A DNA stretch of 64,000 nucleotides from Vespa crabro (lineage: Eukaryota; Arthropoda; Insecta; Hymenoptera; Vespidae): positions 23,886,672 to 23,950,671 of the forward strand of contig NC_060955.1 in the NCBI RefSeq assembly GCF_910589235.1, given 5' to 3'. The notes under the pieces were generated by a model that saw nothing but the letters and a program-made list of their open reading frames with translations, searched no databases and was not told the DNA's origin. Numbering within the stretch: position 1 is the stretch's first letter; the number at the start of each line of letters is the position of its first letter. Below are positions 48,254 to 59,668 of this stretch, in pieces. A program made the translations under genes and the position numbers.

Positions 48254-50984
48254 GTTACGACTTTTGTAATGTTTAAGATAATGTACTATTGTTTAAATAT
48301 TAGTTTATTGTACTCCGTGTACATTGAAGATTATTTAAATAATTAAAAAATTATTGAAAGTATTAATGTATAAGTTTTCGCGTTTAGAAAGAGAGCGTGT
48401 CGATGTGCACTGGTCGGAGTGCAAAATTAAACTAGCTAGGTACTTATCAAAGTTAATCGAAAGACCATTTATGTTTATATTACGTGAGGCTAACTAACCC
48501 GAGATTAAGATTTTAAAGTACTGGAATTTTATATTAAAATTATTTTAAGTTCCTCGCGCGTTACGATCTTTGTAATGTTTAAGAGAGTGTATTATTATTT
48601 AAATATTAATTTATTGTACTCCGCGTACACTGAAGATTGTTTAAAAAATTGAAAAAGTATCGAAAATAATAATTAATAAGTTTACGCGTTTAAGAAGTAA
48701 GAGAGCCGATGTGCACCGGTCTGAGTGCAAGAGAAAACTAATTTGGTACTTGTCAAAGTTAATCGAAGGACCGTTTATGTTTATATTACGCGAGGTCAAC
48801 TACTTCGAGATTAAGATTTTAAAGTACTGGAATTTTATATTAAAATTATTTTAGGTTTCTCGCGCGACTTGACCCTCCTAATGTTTAAACAAATGTACTA
48901 TTGTTTAAATATTATTTTATTGTACTTCGGGTACATTAGAGATTGTTTAAATAATTGAAAAACTATCGAAAGTATTAATTTTTAAGTTTTCGCGTTTAGG
49001 AAGAGAGAAACGATGTGCACTGGTCGGAGTGCAAAAGAAAACTAACTCGGTAATTGTCAAAGTTAATCGAAGGACCGTTTATGTTTATATTGCACAAGGC
49101 CAATAACCGCGAGATCAAATTTTTAAGTATTGGAATATGATTTTAAAATTATTTTTAGCTTCTCACGCGTTCCCGTCTTTTTAATGTTTAAACGAATGAG
49201 CTATTGTTTAAATATTATTATATTGTACTATGTGTACCTTAAAAATTGTTTAATTAATTGAAAAATTACCGAAATTATTGATTTATAAGTTTTCCCGATT
49301 AGAAATAGAGAGTATTGATGTTAACTAGTCGGAGTGCAAAAGTAAACTAACTCGGCAATTGTCAAAGTTATTCGGCGGACCGTTTATGTTTATATTGCAC
49401 AAGGCCAGCAAACCCGAAACCGAAATTTTTAAGTACTGGAATTTTATATTGAAATTATTTTAAGTTCATCACGCGTTTTGATCTTCGTAATGTTTAAACG
49501 AATGTACTATTGTTTAAATATTATCTTATTGTACTCCGTATACATAAAAGATTGTTTAAATAATTGAAAAAGTATCGAGAATATTAATTTATAATTACTC
49601 GCGTTTAGAAAGAGGGAATGTCGATGTGCACTGGTCGGAGTGCAAAATTAAACTAACTAGGTACTTGTCAAAGTTAATCGAAGAACCGTTTATACTTATA
49701 TTACGTGAGGCTAACTACCCCGTGATTAAGATTTTAAAGTATCGGGAATTTATATTAAAATTATTTTAAGTTCCTCGCGCGATTTGACCCTCGTAATGTT
49801 TAAACAAATGTACTATTGTTTAAATATTATTTTATTTTACACCGTGTACATTAAAGATTGTTTAATTAATTTAGAAATTACCGAAATTATTAATTTATAA
49901 GTTGTCACGATCAGAACTAGAGAGAACCGATGTGCACTGGTCGGAGTGCAAAAGAAAACTAATTTGATACTTGTCAAAGTTAATCGAAGGACCGTTTATG
50001 TTTATATTACGGAAGGCTGATTACTCCGAGGTTAAAAATTTTAAGTACTCGTATTTTATATTAAAATTATTTTAAGTTCCTCGCGCGATTTGACCCTCGT
50101 AATGTTTAAACAAATGTACTATTGTTTAAATATTATTTTATTTTACACCGTGTACATTAAAGATTGTTTAATTAATTTAGAAATTACCGAAATTATTAAT
50201 TTATAAGTTGTCGCGATCAGAACTAGAGAGAACCGATGTGCAATGTTCGGAATGCAAAGGAGAACTAACTCGTGAATCGTCAAAGTTAATCGAAGGACCG
50301 TTTATGTTTATATTGCAGAAGGCCAACAACCCGAGATTAAAATTTTGCAGTATTAGTGTTTTATATTAAAATTATTTTGAGTTTCTTGCGCGTTTCTTTA
50401 TTTATAATGTTTAAACGAATCTACTAATGTTTAAATATTTCTTAATTATACTCCTTGTATGTTTAAAATTGTTTAATTAATTTAAAAATTACCAAAGTTA
50501 TTAATTTATAGATTGTCGCGATTAGAAATAGATGGAATTGATGTGCACTGGTCGGAGTGCAAAAGTAAACTAACTCTCGAATCGTCAAAGTTAATCGAAG
50601 GATCGTTTATGTTTATATTGCACAAGGCCAACAACCGCGAGTTAAAAATTTTAAGTATTGGAATAGTATTTTAAAATTATTTTTAGTTTTCCACGCGTTT
50701 CCGTCTTTTTAATGTTTAAACAAATGAACTATTGTTTAAATATTAGTGTATTGTACTACACGTACATTAAAAATTGTTTAAATAATTGAAAAATTATCGA
50801 AATTATTGATTTATAAATTTTCTCGATTAGAAGTAGAGAGTATTGATGTGCACTGATCGGAGTACAAAAGTAAACTAACTCGGTAATCGTCAAAGTTATT
50901 CGGCGGACCATTTATGTTTATACTACACCAAGATTGAAATTTTAAAGTACCGAATTTCAAATTGAAATTATTTTAAGTTTTTCT
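48254..50984. repeat. Nine-unit satellite, ~305-bp monomer
   Basis: Monomers begin, using the gcgcg..taatgtttaa landmark, at about 48254, 48556, 48860, 49163, 49470, 49776, 50080, 50386 and 50693, spaced 302-307 bp apart. A degenerate tenth start lies near 50985. Each unit carries a hairpin element tgcactggtcggagtgca (48405-48422 in unit 1) and the most conserved box caaagttaatcgaaggacc followed by gtttatgtttatatt. Units 6 and 7 are almost identical over about 165 bp. Units 3-4 resemble units 8-9, which suggests a five-unit higher-order repeat. No coding frame spans a monomer. Confidence 0.88.
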
Positions 50985-51835
50985 CGCGTTATAATCTTTT
51001 TGACTTTGGACACGAATTTCCTTAATTTTCTCATAGAATTGTCTATCGAAATAATGATCGAGTATGTTTCTCCGTGCTATCATCCTGAAACGCATTCTTT
51101 ACGTTTGGAATGGTACAGAATATCTAAGTATCTGCTATTTACATATATAAATAACCAGGTAATCGCTTTGTCATGACAAATCGTACCTCATTCTAAGATA
51201 TAGATATGGATATAGCAGTAGTGGGTGTACGGACTTCTCTTTTGTTACAAATTTCAAAAGGCGTCACACTACTAAAATTTTTCTTCCTAAAAATTGTCAA
51301 AAAGAGCATTTATGTCAACAATGAGAACAGGCATAATTCTCAGCTAATTTTGATAAACAAAATCTCATTTTAAAGATAAAGATTTAATCTAAGATTTTAC
51401 TTTTTCAAAGTTATGCATAAGCTTTTTATTTGTGCATGTACTGTTCTCGCAAAATAACATTTTTAAGTTATATTTTAGTTTAGTCTTATTTACTCTCGCT
51501 TATTTATTCTCGTAGTTCATATTTTGTCCATATCTGTCGCTGAAGTCGCATGCGTTACGAGCGGAAGATGTAAAATAGCCTTGTAGTTTTTGTCATATTC
51601 TTATGAATGGCGTAGGAAATGTGTTAGTTGATTCTTTAACATGCTTTTTAACGATAGGATAAATCATATATACAAATCTAATTTAATAGAAGTAAATTTA
51701 AAATACTAACATTTACATAATTCGTATAATTATTGTATAACGAAAAGAAAATCGTTGTTTGTATCTGATATATAAATCTAACCTATCACTTTGCCGCGTT
51801 GTCGAATTGTATGTAAATAAAGAAATTTCTAAAAT
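50985..51835. other. 5' flank of POLR3H
   Basis: Unique-looking AT-rich sequence between the satellite edge and the POLR3H start codon. It should contain the promoter, but no specific element can be assigned. Confidence 0.4.
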
Positions 51836-52767
51836 ATGTTCGTACTTGCGGAACTTAAAGATACCGTTAGAATACCACCATGGAAATTTAAACGAAAATT
51901 GAATGATGCAATCACTGACGAATTAAATAGGAAATTAGCTAATAAGGTAATGTTATGTCAAATGTTTCTTAAGTTTAACACGGCAACAAAATTAATTTAA
52001 TAATTTCAGGTATATTTAAACGTGGGTCTTTGCATTGCATTGCACGACATAACAAAAATAGAAGAATCATATATTTTTCCAGGAGATGGTTCTTCACATA
52101 CAAAAGTATTATTTAGATTTGTAGTGTTCCGTCCATTTATGGAGGAGATTCTAATAGGAAAAATACGTAGTTGTAGCGTTGATGGGGTTCATGGTAAATA
52201 AAATTAACTACATAAAAAGATTTTCATTTGTTTTTCTTTGTTTGCATATACATTATAATTTCAACTTCAAATTTCTATTTTAGTAACATTAGGATTTTTC
52301 GAGGATATAGTTATTCCACCTCACAAATTACAGCATCCCTCTAGATTTGATCAAGCGGAACAAGCGTGGATTTGGGAATACGATACTGGAGATGGAGAAA
52401 AACATGATCTTTTTATGGATGCAGGTATATATTTGTAATCACTTTGCCATTAGAAATGTATTTAATTATTTTCTTTATCGAATAATTTTATATCCCCTTA
52501 GGCGAAATCATTAGATTCCGAGTAGTCAGTGAAACCTTTACGGAAACATTACCATCAGGTCCTAACATTTCTAATGAAACTGTTGAAAAACCTGAAGTTA
52601 GCAATATATCTCCTTATACTTTGGGTGTAAGTGTAAATCAATTGAAAGTATTACATTTTTTAATTTGCAACTTTTGTATTACTTAACTTTTTTCACATTA
52701 CCTAATCACACAGGGTGCTATAGATGAACCTGGTCTTGGTTTACTTACTTGGTGGGAAAATGCATAA
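51836..52767 (+). CDS. POLR3H: RNA polymerase III subunit RPC8 (RPC25, RPB7-like)
   Basis: Stalk subunit of RNA polymerase III, paired with the RPC9/CRCP subunit and needed for initiation on tRNA and 5S genes. Exons: 51836-51946, 52010-52193, 52284-52424, 52502-52626, 52714-52767; 615 nt, 204 residues, the same as human. The N-terminal RPB7-like part is MFVLAELKDTVRIPPWKF and KVYLNVGLCIALHDITKIE. The C-terminal S1/OB domain begins FRPFMEEILIGKI and includes VTLGFFEDIVIPP, the Trp-rich QAWIWEYD motif and the ending EPGLGLLTWW. The fourth intron has two possible donors 2 nt apart; the gtaagt one gives the family-typical spacing before AIDEPGLGL. Confidence 0.95.
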
Positions 52768-53817
52768 AAGCCTGTGAAAATGCAGTGAATACTTTCAGAC
52801 TTATTAAATGCAACATTTAAAAGTACTGAATCTTCGTCAATAAATTTATATTTCACAGCACATCTCAATGTATCATAGAATGTTACATCTGTGACCTGCA
52901 TCACAAAGTGACATATTTTCCAATACAATTTTTTTCATGTGCAGGTATGTTTACGCTTAGTTTTGATTGATAACAGAATTAGTAAGAATAATTTGTACAA
53001 TATATACAAAGATGTTGTGTACTAAACACGTGATAACACACGCAAAAATAATTACAATGTTATAGAAAACAGATCTTTCTAGTTGGCTATCTATAAATTA
53101 TTATACGCGAGTTATTAAATACAACATAAATAATAAATTTCCATTGATATTATCTTAAAATATTAACATCGTTTAATATGTCGCAGGACATATTGAGTTA
53201 ACCAAATAGTAAAGTTCTTAAATACTTTAAACACACGAAATACTCCGTTTATATCATATTAGACTTGTTAACGTGTTATTGCATAAGGAATTTGAAATAA
53301 CTAAAGCGCGACGGTAAACTATAAATTTAAAAAAGGCTAATTCCATTACAGTAAATTCTCAAGTAAAATCACGAATACAAATATCATTTCTCATAATATA
53401 TAAATATGTAATAATTGATCTCAGTTCTTATTTCAATAACATGTATTATAAAACAGATTATATGAAGCATATCTTTTAAGAATAAAGTACTAGATAAACC
53501 GGTAACATGTTTCGTAAATGTCTCGTAACAGTATAGTTTTTCTAGGAGGATTCTTTAAAGCAAATTATCTAATATTCCGATTGCAGGTGCAAATAGTGAA
53601 GCGGCATGAATATCGATAATATAATATAATATATCATGAACATTTCAAAGTCAAATGGAATTTTATGTAACACAAATCTTATCACAGCTCTAACCATTAA
53701 AATATGTCATGCGTAACACATCTTTTTTCCTTTTTCCTATAGAAATATACAGAATAGAGAAACGAATCCGGTGACTTGTGTGAGTCCTCTTTCTCGTTCT
53801 GATATATATATATACAC

Positions 53818-53879
<62 letters not shown>

Positions 53880-54405
53880 TTGGCCTTTGTCGAATAATGG
53901 GTGATACTCGTTATTCGAAAAAACATGCTTTAAGAACATATACAAAGAGGTATTAGGATTATGTATCTATACGTATTACGCAGACAAGAAGATAATAAAA
54001 CTATGATCAGTTAAAACATAACGCGAATGAACAAGTGCAGTTAAATGCTGGCGCCGGTGTATTAAAAAGGCCTAAAGACTACTTAATTTAATTTATTATA
54101 TCGCGTGTGGCCTTTTCCATGCCCGTTAGAAGAAAAACATAGTTATGCTCTCAGAATATGGACGTCATCAGCGTTTCGCTTGCGTGATATACCTTTCGCT
54201 CGTACATATGTACCATTGTCATTTGTTTCTTTTACTTTCTCTCCCTCCCCTACGTATTACTTTGCACAAATCTTTCTGTATACAAATAATACAAGTCTTC
54301 CGCAAAGTCGTGCCGAGTTTGCACCTTCGTATCGCCGAGCAACGCGACTACGTTCGAAATCAAAGAGGTTGTATCGCAAATACCGTAGTTAACACTCGGT
54401 TCCTC
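52768..54405. other. Convergent 3' region of POLR3H and FBXL16
   Basis: 3' flanks of both genes. A 50-bp TA tract lies at 53828-53878. The open minus-strand frame over 52698-52928 is antisense to the POLR3H end and has no family features. Nothing else is seen. Confidence 0.45.
53828..53878. repeat. (TA)n microsatellite
   Basis: About 50 bp of TA between the converging POLR3H and FBXL16 genes. Confidence 0.9.
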
Positions 54406-55572
54406 TTATTCAATGATTAGGCAACGTGGTAAGTGTTCTCGTAAATAATCAAAGAGCTCACGTGACGTTCCTGGACAGTTGGTTAGCTCTAATTCGTGTA
54501 AGTGACGAAGCTGTATCAGACTAGATAAGCCACTACTAGTAAGTAATGGACATCCTGGAAATGGAATTATTTCATTTAATCGTTACGACTATATTAATCG
54601 TAAAGATTTAACGATAAAGAGTAACTCACCAGCAACGGAAAGCACTTGTAAGGATCTCATACCGCATAAATGCTGAAGTCCGAAGTCTCTTAATTGTGAA
54701 CACCATCTCAAGAACAAAGCACTTAGGGATCCCATTGTTGAAATATAACCTACGCCAATATCCGTTATGTGGACGCATCTATTTAAAAGGAAAAAAAGTA
54801 ACGTAAATAATATATATGCTTCGAGGTAATATGCATGTCCAACAGTCGGTGTTTATCGTTACCTGTCTAACGTAAGTTCCTCTAAGTGATTCAAATCACA
54901 GGCGATATATTCTAAGGCTGCGTCTGTAATTCGCGAACACCAGCTCAGATCTAAGGAACGAAGTCTTAGCAAATTTTCCGCTATTAATTCTACACCGTCG
55001 TCCGTCACTTTACTGCATCCAGAAAGTGATAATACAGTCAAATTTGGCAAGGAATGTACTACGACAAAAAAAAATGAGTACGTGAGCTAGATATTATTAT
55101 TAGCTAAAATTAACGCTTAGAGATCTAATCATATTCGTAGAATTTCCATTAATCAAATTCTAAATTATACATTTATTTTATACGATCGTAAACGTTCCGT
55201 GAACTACGGTTGCAAGACGGTCTCGTTGGCATCTATACAAGTATGTCCTGTATCTTGTATTAGACCGATGATTGATCGGAGAAACATTTGATGATATGGT
55301 CAACGTACTGTACTTCGTTAAGTATCAACTTCTAAGAGAATTTTCTTTGATATATTTTTTAAGGATTCGCAATTAGGAAGTTCCCTTTCTCTTAATTTTT
55401 GGTTCCGTAAAATTCACGAGACGACCCTGACTGACAGCTTGAATGCTAAATAAAGCTGTTCCTTAATTCTATATTTAATCTTCAGCACGTGTGTGTGACT
55501 GATTCAATTTCACGTTTTAGCCGGTCGGTGGAGTGCTTATCATATTCTTAGAACGTTAAAGTACATAGGCAC

Positions 55573-55635
<63 letters not shown>

Positions 55636-57791
55636 ATGCGTGCACACACACGTACACATAGATCTCGTTTTTCCATTTACAGATATACTTTACGGATCGA
55701 CACGCGCAAACACGAATTATATGATCGTGCGCTAAGAAGACGTGACGACATCATACGATCATCGCGTACCGCGTGACCGATAAAACGTTATTTTGCAAAG
55801 GATGTAGGTCGCTCAAGAACATTTGCGATCGATAACGACAATAATATCAATATCGTCTTCAAAATCAATAACGACAATGCCTCACCAATATTTATTACTG
55901 CCTGATTGGTGAGTTCCCAGCAGGATTGGAGCCTGAGAATGCTAAGGGCGCTACTCTGTTTGGCGCTGAAGTATCTCAATGCGGCGTCAGTTACATGATA
56001 AGCCTGGAGCGAAAATTCGTAAAGACTGGGTAACAATTGGGCTACTGCACCTACGGCCTCGTCTGCGACGTTTATGCAATCGGACAAGGACAATGATACT
56101 ATCCTAGGCGTGAGACAAGCCCAAAGTCCAGCTTCGGTGATCTCATTACAACCAGCCAGTTCCAATTCGAAGAGAGCCTAACGATTGAGAGAAGACAAAC
56201 ATTTCGATCTATTATACTTCATGTTTATCAGCTTGCAACAAACACATTAACGTTATCATCGTCATATCATAATCATCATTATTATCATTTATATAAACGA
56301 ATCATCTTACCTGCATATGATCTAAAAGAGCTTCGAGACCTCTGTCGGTGACAGCGCAACATCGTAATGACAAGGAATGAACGTATCGTTGCGCAAGAGG
56401 AAATCCATGCGTTAACTCTGGTATATCTTCATCTGCGGCACCCAATAAAACTAACGAATGAAAACCTCGCCTTACCAAGGAGGCATATAGACGTGTACGC
56501 GAGCTGGATGGCATAGATCGAGCTTCTCGGCACCTGACTACTGGTACCAAACCTGCCCAGAGTCTTGGTCTCGCGTATAGAACGTCTCGCCATCTCGTGC
56601 ATACCTATACAGTATAATAAAGTTAATGTAAACGTAACACTGTCAAATCGGACGATCCATTTTGTTTTTCATTTTACTTTTTTGTTTTATTTTGTTTTTT
56701 TTTTCCCTTTTACCTGAGCCAATATCCTTCTCTCGGTGGCATTGAAATAAAGAAAGAATCGTCCAAGAAAATGATCATCTTGCAATAACTGTTCCCACGT
56801 GCTCGGTGCGACGTACCCTCCCATACCACCACTCGCGAGGCTAACAGTTTTCGATTTGTTCCGTGATATCCTCGGTCTGCTACCTGTACCATTGTTCAAA
56901 GTTTTGTTGTTCCCTGTTGACATGTTATTCATCGACGTTGGAACGCTCCTACTCGGCTTCTCCGGAATCGTGTTTACGTTGTTCGCGCTCTGCAAATTTG
57001 TATATGCCACCCCACCGCCTCCGCAAAAGACATTCGTAACGCGTTCCATGACGCTCGTCCTCCCTCCACCTGTGATGGAATAAAAGCAAAAGAAAAAAAA
57101 GAAACAACGAAATGAGTTGTAAGCAGAACACGGCGGCAAACTCGACGATTCTTAAGAGCTTTTGAAAAAAGAAAAAGAAAAAAAAAGTAAGTAAAAAAAT
57201 GGCGGGAACATTTCCTTAACGTCGTTGTTCCCTTTTCTTTTTCCATTTTTTTCTTTTTAAATCGTAGGGACGTAAGTATTAGAAGGGTCTCCTCGTATCT
57301 CAAGTGATAATCTCAGAAGAAGATAAAAATAAATGAACGTTGCAGAATTTAGAATCGCTCCTCTCGTTTTCCCATCTTGATTGAACCTTCGATAAAATAC
57401 GCTCCGTGTTAAGTTACGATCTATCGTCCATTTTCCCTTTTTTCCTTTCCTTATTTTCTTTTCTTTTTTTTTTTTTACTCTCATTCTTCGACAATCGTTT
57501 TCTTTATTCCTCTTTACTATTATTATCGCAACAATAGAATGGTTGCGATTGGTGCAGTGCGAGTATGACACGCGAAATGTTTTACGACCCTCGTAAACAT
57601 CTACGTCATTTACTTGGCGTACTAAACGACGCGCTTCTAAATCATAGAGCGGTTAAAATTACAGACCGAACGAACAGTTCGTGACATCTTTTCGTAAAAG
57701 GTGAGATGTAAAGAAGGACGCTCGTTAAAAAAAAAGAAAACAAAGAAAGAGGGAGAGAGAGAGAGAGAAAAATAGAAGGAAAATTTCTATT

Positions 57792-57840
<49 letters not shown>

Positions 57841-58877
57841 TTCGCTTTCTCTCCCTAAGTACATCGAGCCTCTCTCTATTTTTATACGCACGCGGCCAAA
57901 TGCTATCGATTTCACTGCAGTTAAGATTGCGGCGACTATCGACGCTTCGTAAATAATTCGAGTTGAAAAATAAAGGATCAGAGGCATAGCATAAATGGCC
58001 GAGAACAAGAAGGATAGGGGGTAATCGGACCGTGAATCGGACCACGAGTGTACTCGACACTAGTCGACGAAATTGCATAACGATGAACGAAAGAAAGAAA
58101 CAAAAATTCTCATTTTCGCTTTCGATGATATGGAATACACGTATGTACGTAGATACGTACGATGACGTATGAAAGAACATAGGTCGATTACGAAAATGAC
58201 GATGAAAAGTGAAAAATTAATACGATATGGAAGAGTCGTCGAACGTGTATGCGCTTGTAAAACGCGTTCTTTTTTTTCTTTCTCTTCCTCACCCCCGCCC
58301 CCACTACTCCCCCTCCATCTTTCTTCCAATTGCCTAAAGTTTCTAATTATTATGTGTAAGTAGAAGAAAAAAAAATGAAAAGAAAGAAAAAAGGGGAAGA
58401 CGCATTGACTCGCGACCAGCTAAATTACCTTTGTAATCGCCGGCATAATATCTACGCGTTATTACGTAACGATGATGAATTCTCCATCGAAAATGAAGAC
58501 GATGGAAAGCTTGCACCCGAAACTTGCATCAAAAGTAGTCGAAGCTGAAAATTCGGAAGGACGGATTCTAGACGTTTACGAAGAATGCTAATAATCGAAC
58601 TATAATATTATAATTGCAAGGAATATGTTTCGCGAACGATCATTTGTTTCTTATTTTTATCGAGGGGATATTTGTCAAGGTGGGCAGGCAACTCGATTTT
58701 CGGGATTAGAATTCGAAGATTAGGGTTAAGAAAAAAAGAAAGAAGGAAAGAAGGTAAAATAAAAGATAACTTTCACCGACCATGATGCTTCGAGGTCCTC
58801 AATCCCAAACCGTTGATCCTCTTGGTCAATTCGGCGCTGGCTCTCTCGACGACGCCTTGAGCTGATATCGAAGACAT
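54406..58877 (-). CDS. FBXL16: F-box and leucine-rich repeat protein 16
   Basis: F-box/LRR protein; vertebrate FBXL16 binds SKP1 but is reported to work atypically with PP2A rather than as a standard SCF receptor. Exons: first at 58877 to 58781 or 58777, then 57069 (or 57059)-56714, 56311-56604, 55886-56177, 54863-55058, 54630-54778, 54406-54554; about 508-510 residues. The start MSSISAQG matches the MSS start of the family. Two donor/acceptor pairs both keep the frame; ATG at 57049 (471 residues) is a third option. The F-box is NATERRILAQVCTRWRDVLY and LWAGL. LRRs follow: ELAGCNEITEAGLWACL, SDCINVADEAVGAVAQLLP, SGCSKVTDDGVELIAENL, DLSWCSRITDAALEYIAC. The C-terminus ends ELTNCPG and LPRCLIIE, almost as in human. 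Gly- and Cys-rich sequence precedes the F-box. Confidence 0.92.
55059..55885 (-). other. FBXL16 intron
   Basis: Intron with a long GA tract at 55578-55633 beside CA-rich sequence. No gene is seen. Confidence 0.5.
55578..55633. repeat. (GA)n microsatellite
   Basis: Long GA run in an FBXL16 intron. Confidence 0.9.
57070..58776 (-). other. FBXL16 first intron
   Basis: Contains a CT tract at 57796-57839, purine-rich runs near 57720-57780 and 58365-58395, and C-rich sequence near 58290-58318. Frames reported across it are low-complexity or lack family features. Confidence 0.45.
57796..57839. repeat. (CT)n microsatellite
   Basis: CT run in the first FBXL16 intron. Confidence 0.9.
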
Positions 58878-59248
58878 GTCTCTCTTGATGTCTTTCGATG
58901 ATCGAACCACCACCGTCTTGCTCGTATATTTAGAAGACTTAGTCAAGAGTAGAAACACGATTTCGTCCGTCCCTCGTGAAATCGCGACATGTTCGATCGG
59001 CGGGAGTCGTCGCAGACGGAGTCACCGCCGTTGTGTCCTCTTCGTTCTAAGGCTTCGCTTTAACCGGAGACATAAAAGCTTTTCCTTCGGTGTCTTCAAC
59101 CCTCGCCTGAGATCCTATCACCCTTCCACCCCCACCCCTTACTACCCTTCGACGAGCTTGCACATTAGTCTCATTTCATGGACCGATGCTTGACAATGGA
59201 AAGGAACGAACTTAGATGTCCTGTGTCTTTTTGTTGAAATCGAAATGT

Positions 59249-59294
<46 letters not shown>

Positions 59295-59630
59295 TCTTTT
59301 TCTTCACGATCGAGCCACGATTGCTTCGCGTTCAACGTTGACAAGAGCTATTCGTGAAAGCTCCCGTGGTATTTCTTTCTCTTTACCTCTGATCGTTCTC
59401 TTTCGTTAACTCGTTCTCGCCTCCCTCTTTAACCGAATCTATGTTTATAACGACGAGCGTCGTCGAACGTAAGCGAGGTGGAAAAAGCTCCCCCAAAAGG
59501 TGGAGCTGAAGCATCGGCACACGGGGGTGGTTTGCGCGAGACTGAATCGATATTCGTACTAAACTTGCCCGAACTGCCCCCACTTAGTTCGACGAGAGTG
59601 TAGTTTCCAGGCGCGGGTCGACTCGTGTCT

Positions 59631-59668
<38 letters not shown>

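Noticed and set aside
48254..50984. Regular repeats and spacers resembling a CRISPR array
   Set aside because: The unit is 305 bp and the whole monomer repeats; there are no short repeats with unique spacers, and the context is eukaryotic.
42142..51000. Transposon with coding capacity or clear terminal repeats
   Set aside because: No transposase, reverse transcriptase or integrase motif is visible in any frame, and no long terminal inverted repeats bound the block.
52698..52928. Minus-strand 76-codon frame
   Set aside because: Antisense to the last POLR3H exon and its 3' flank; no recognisable features.
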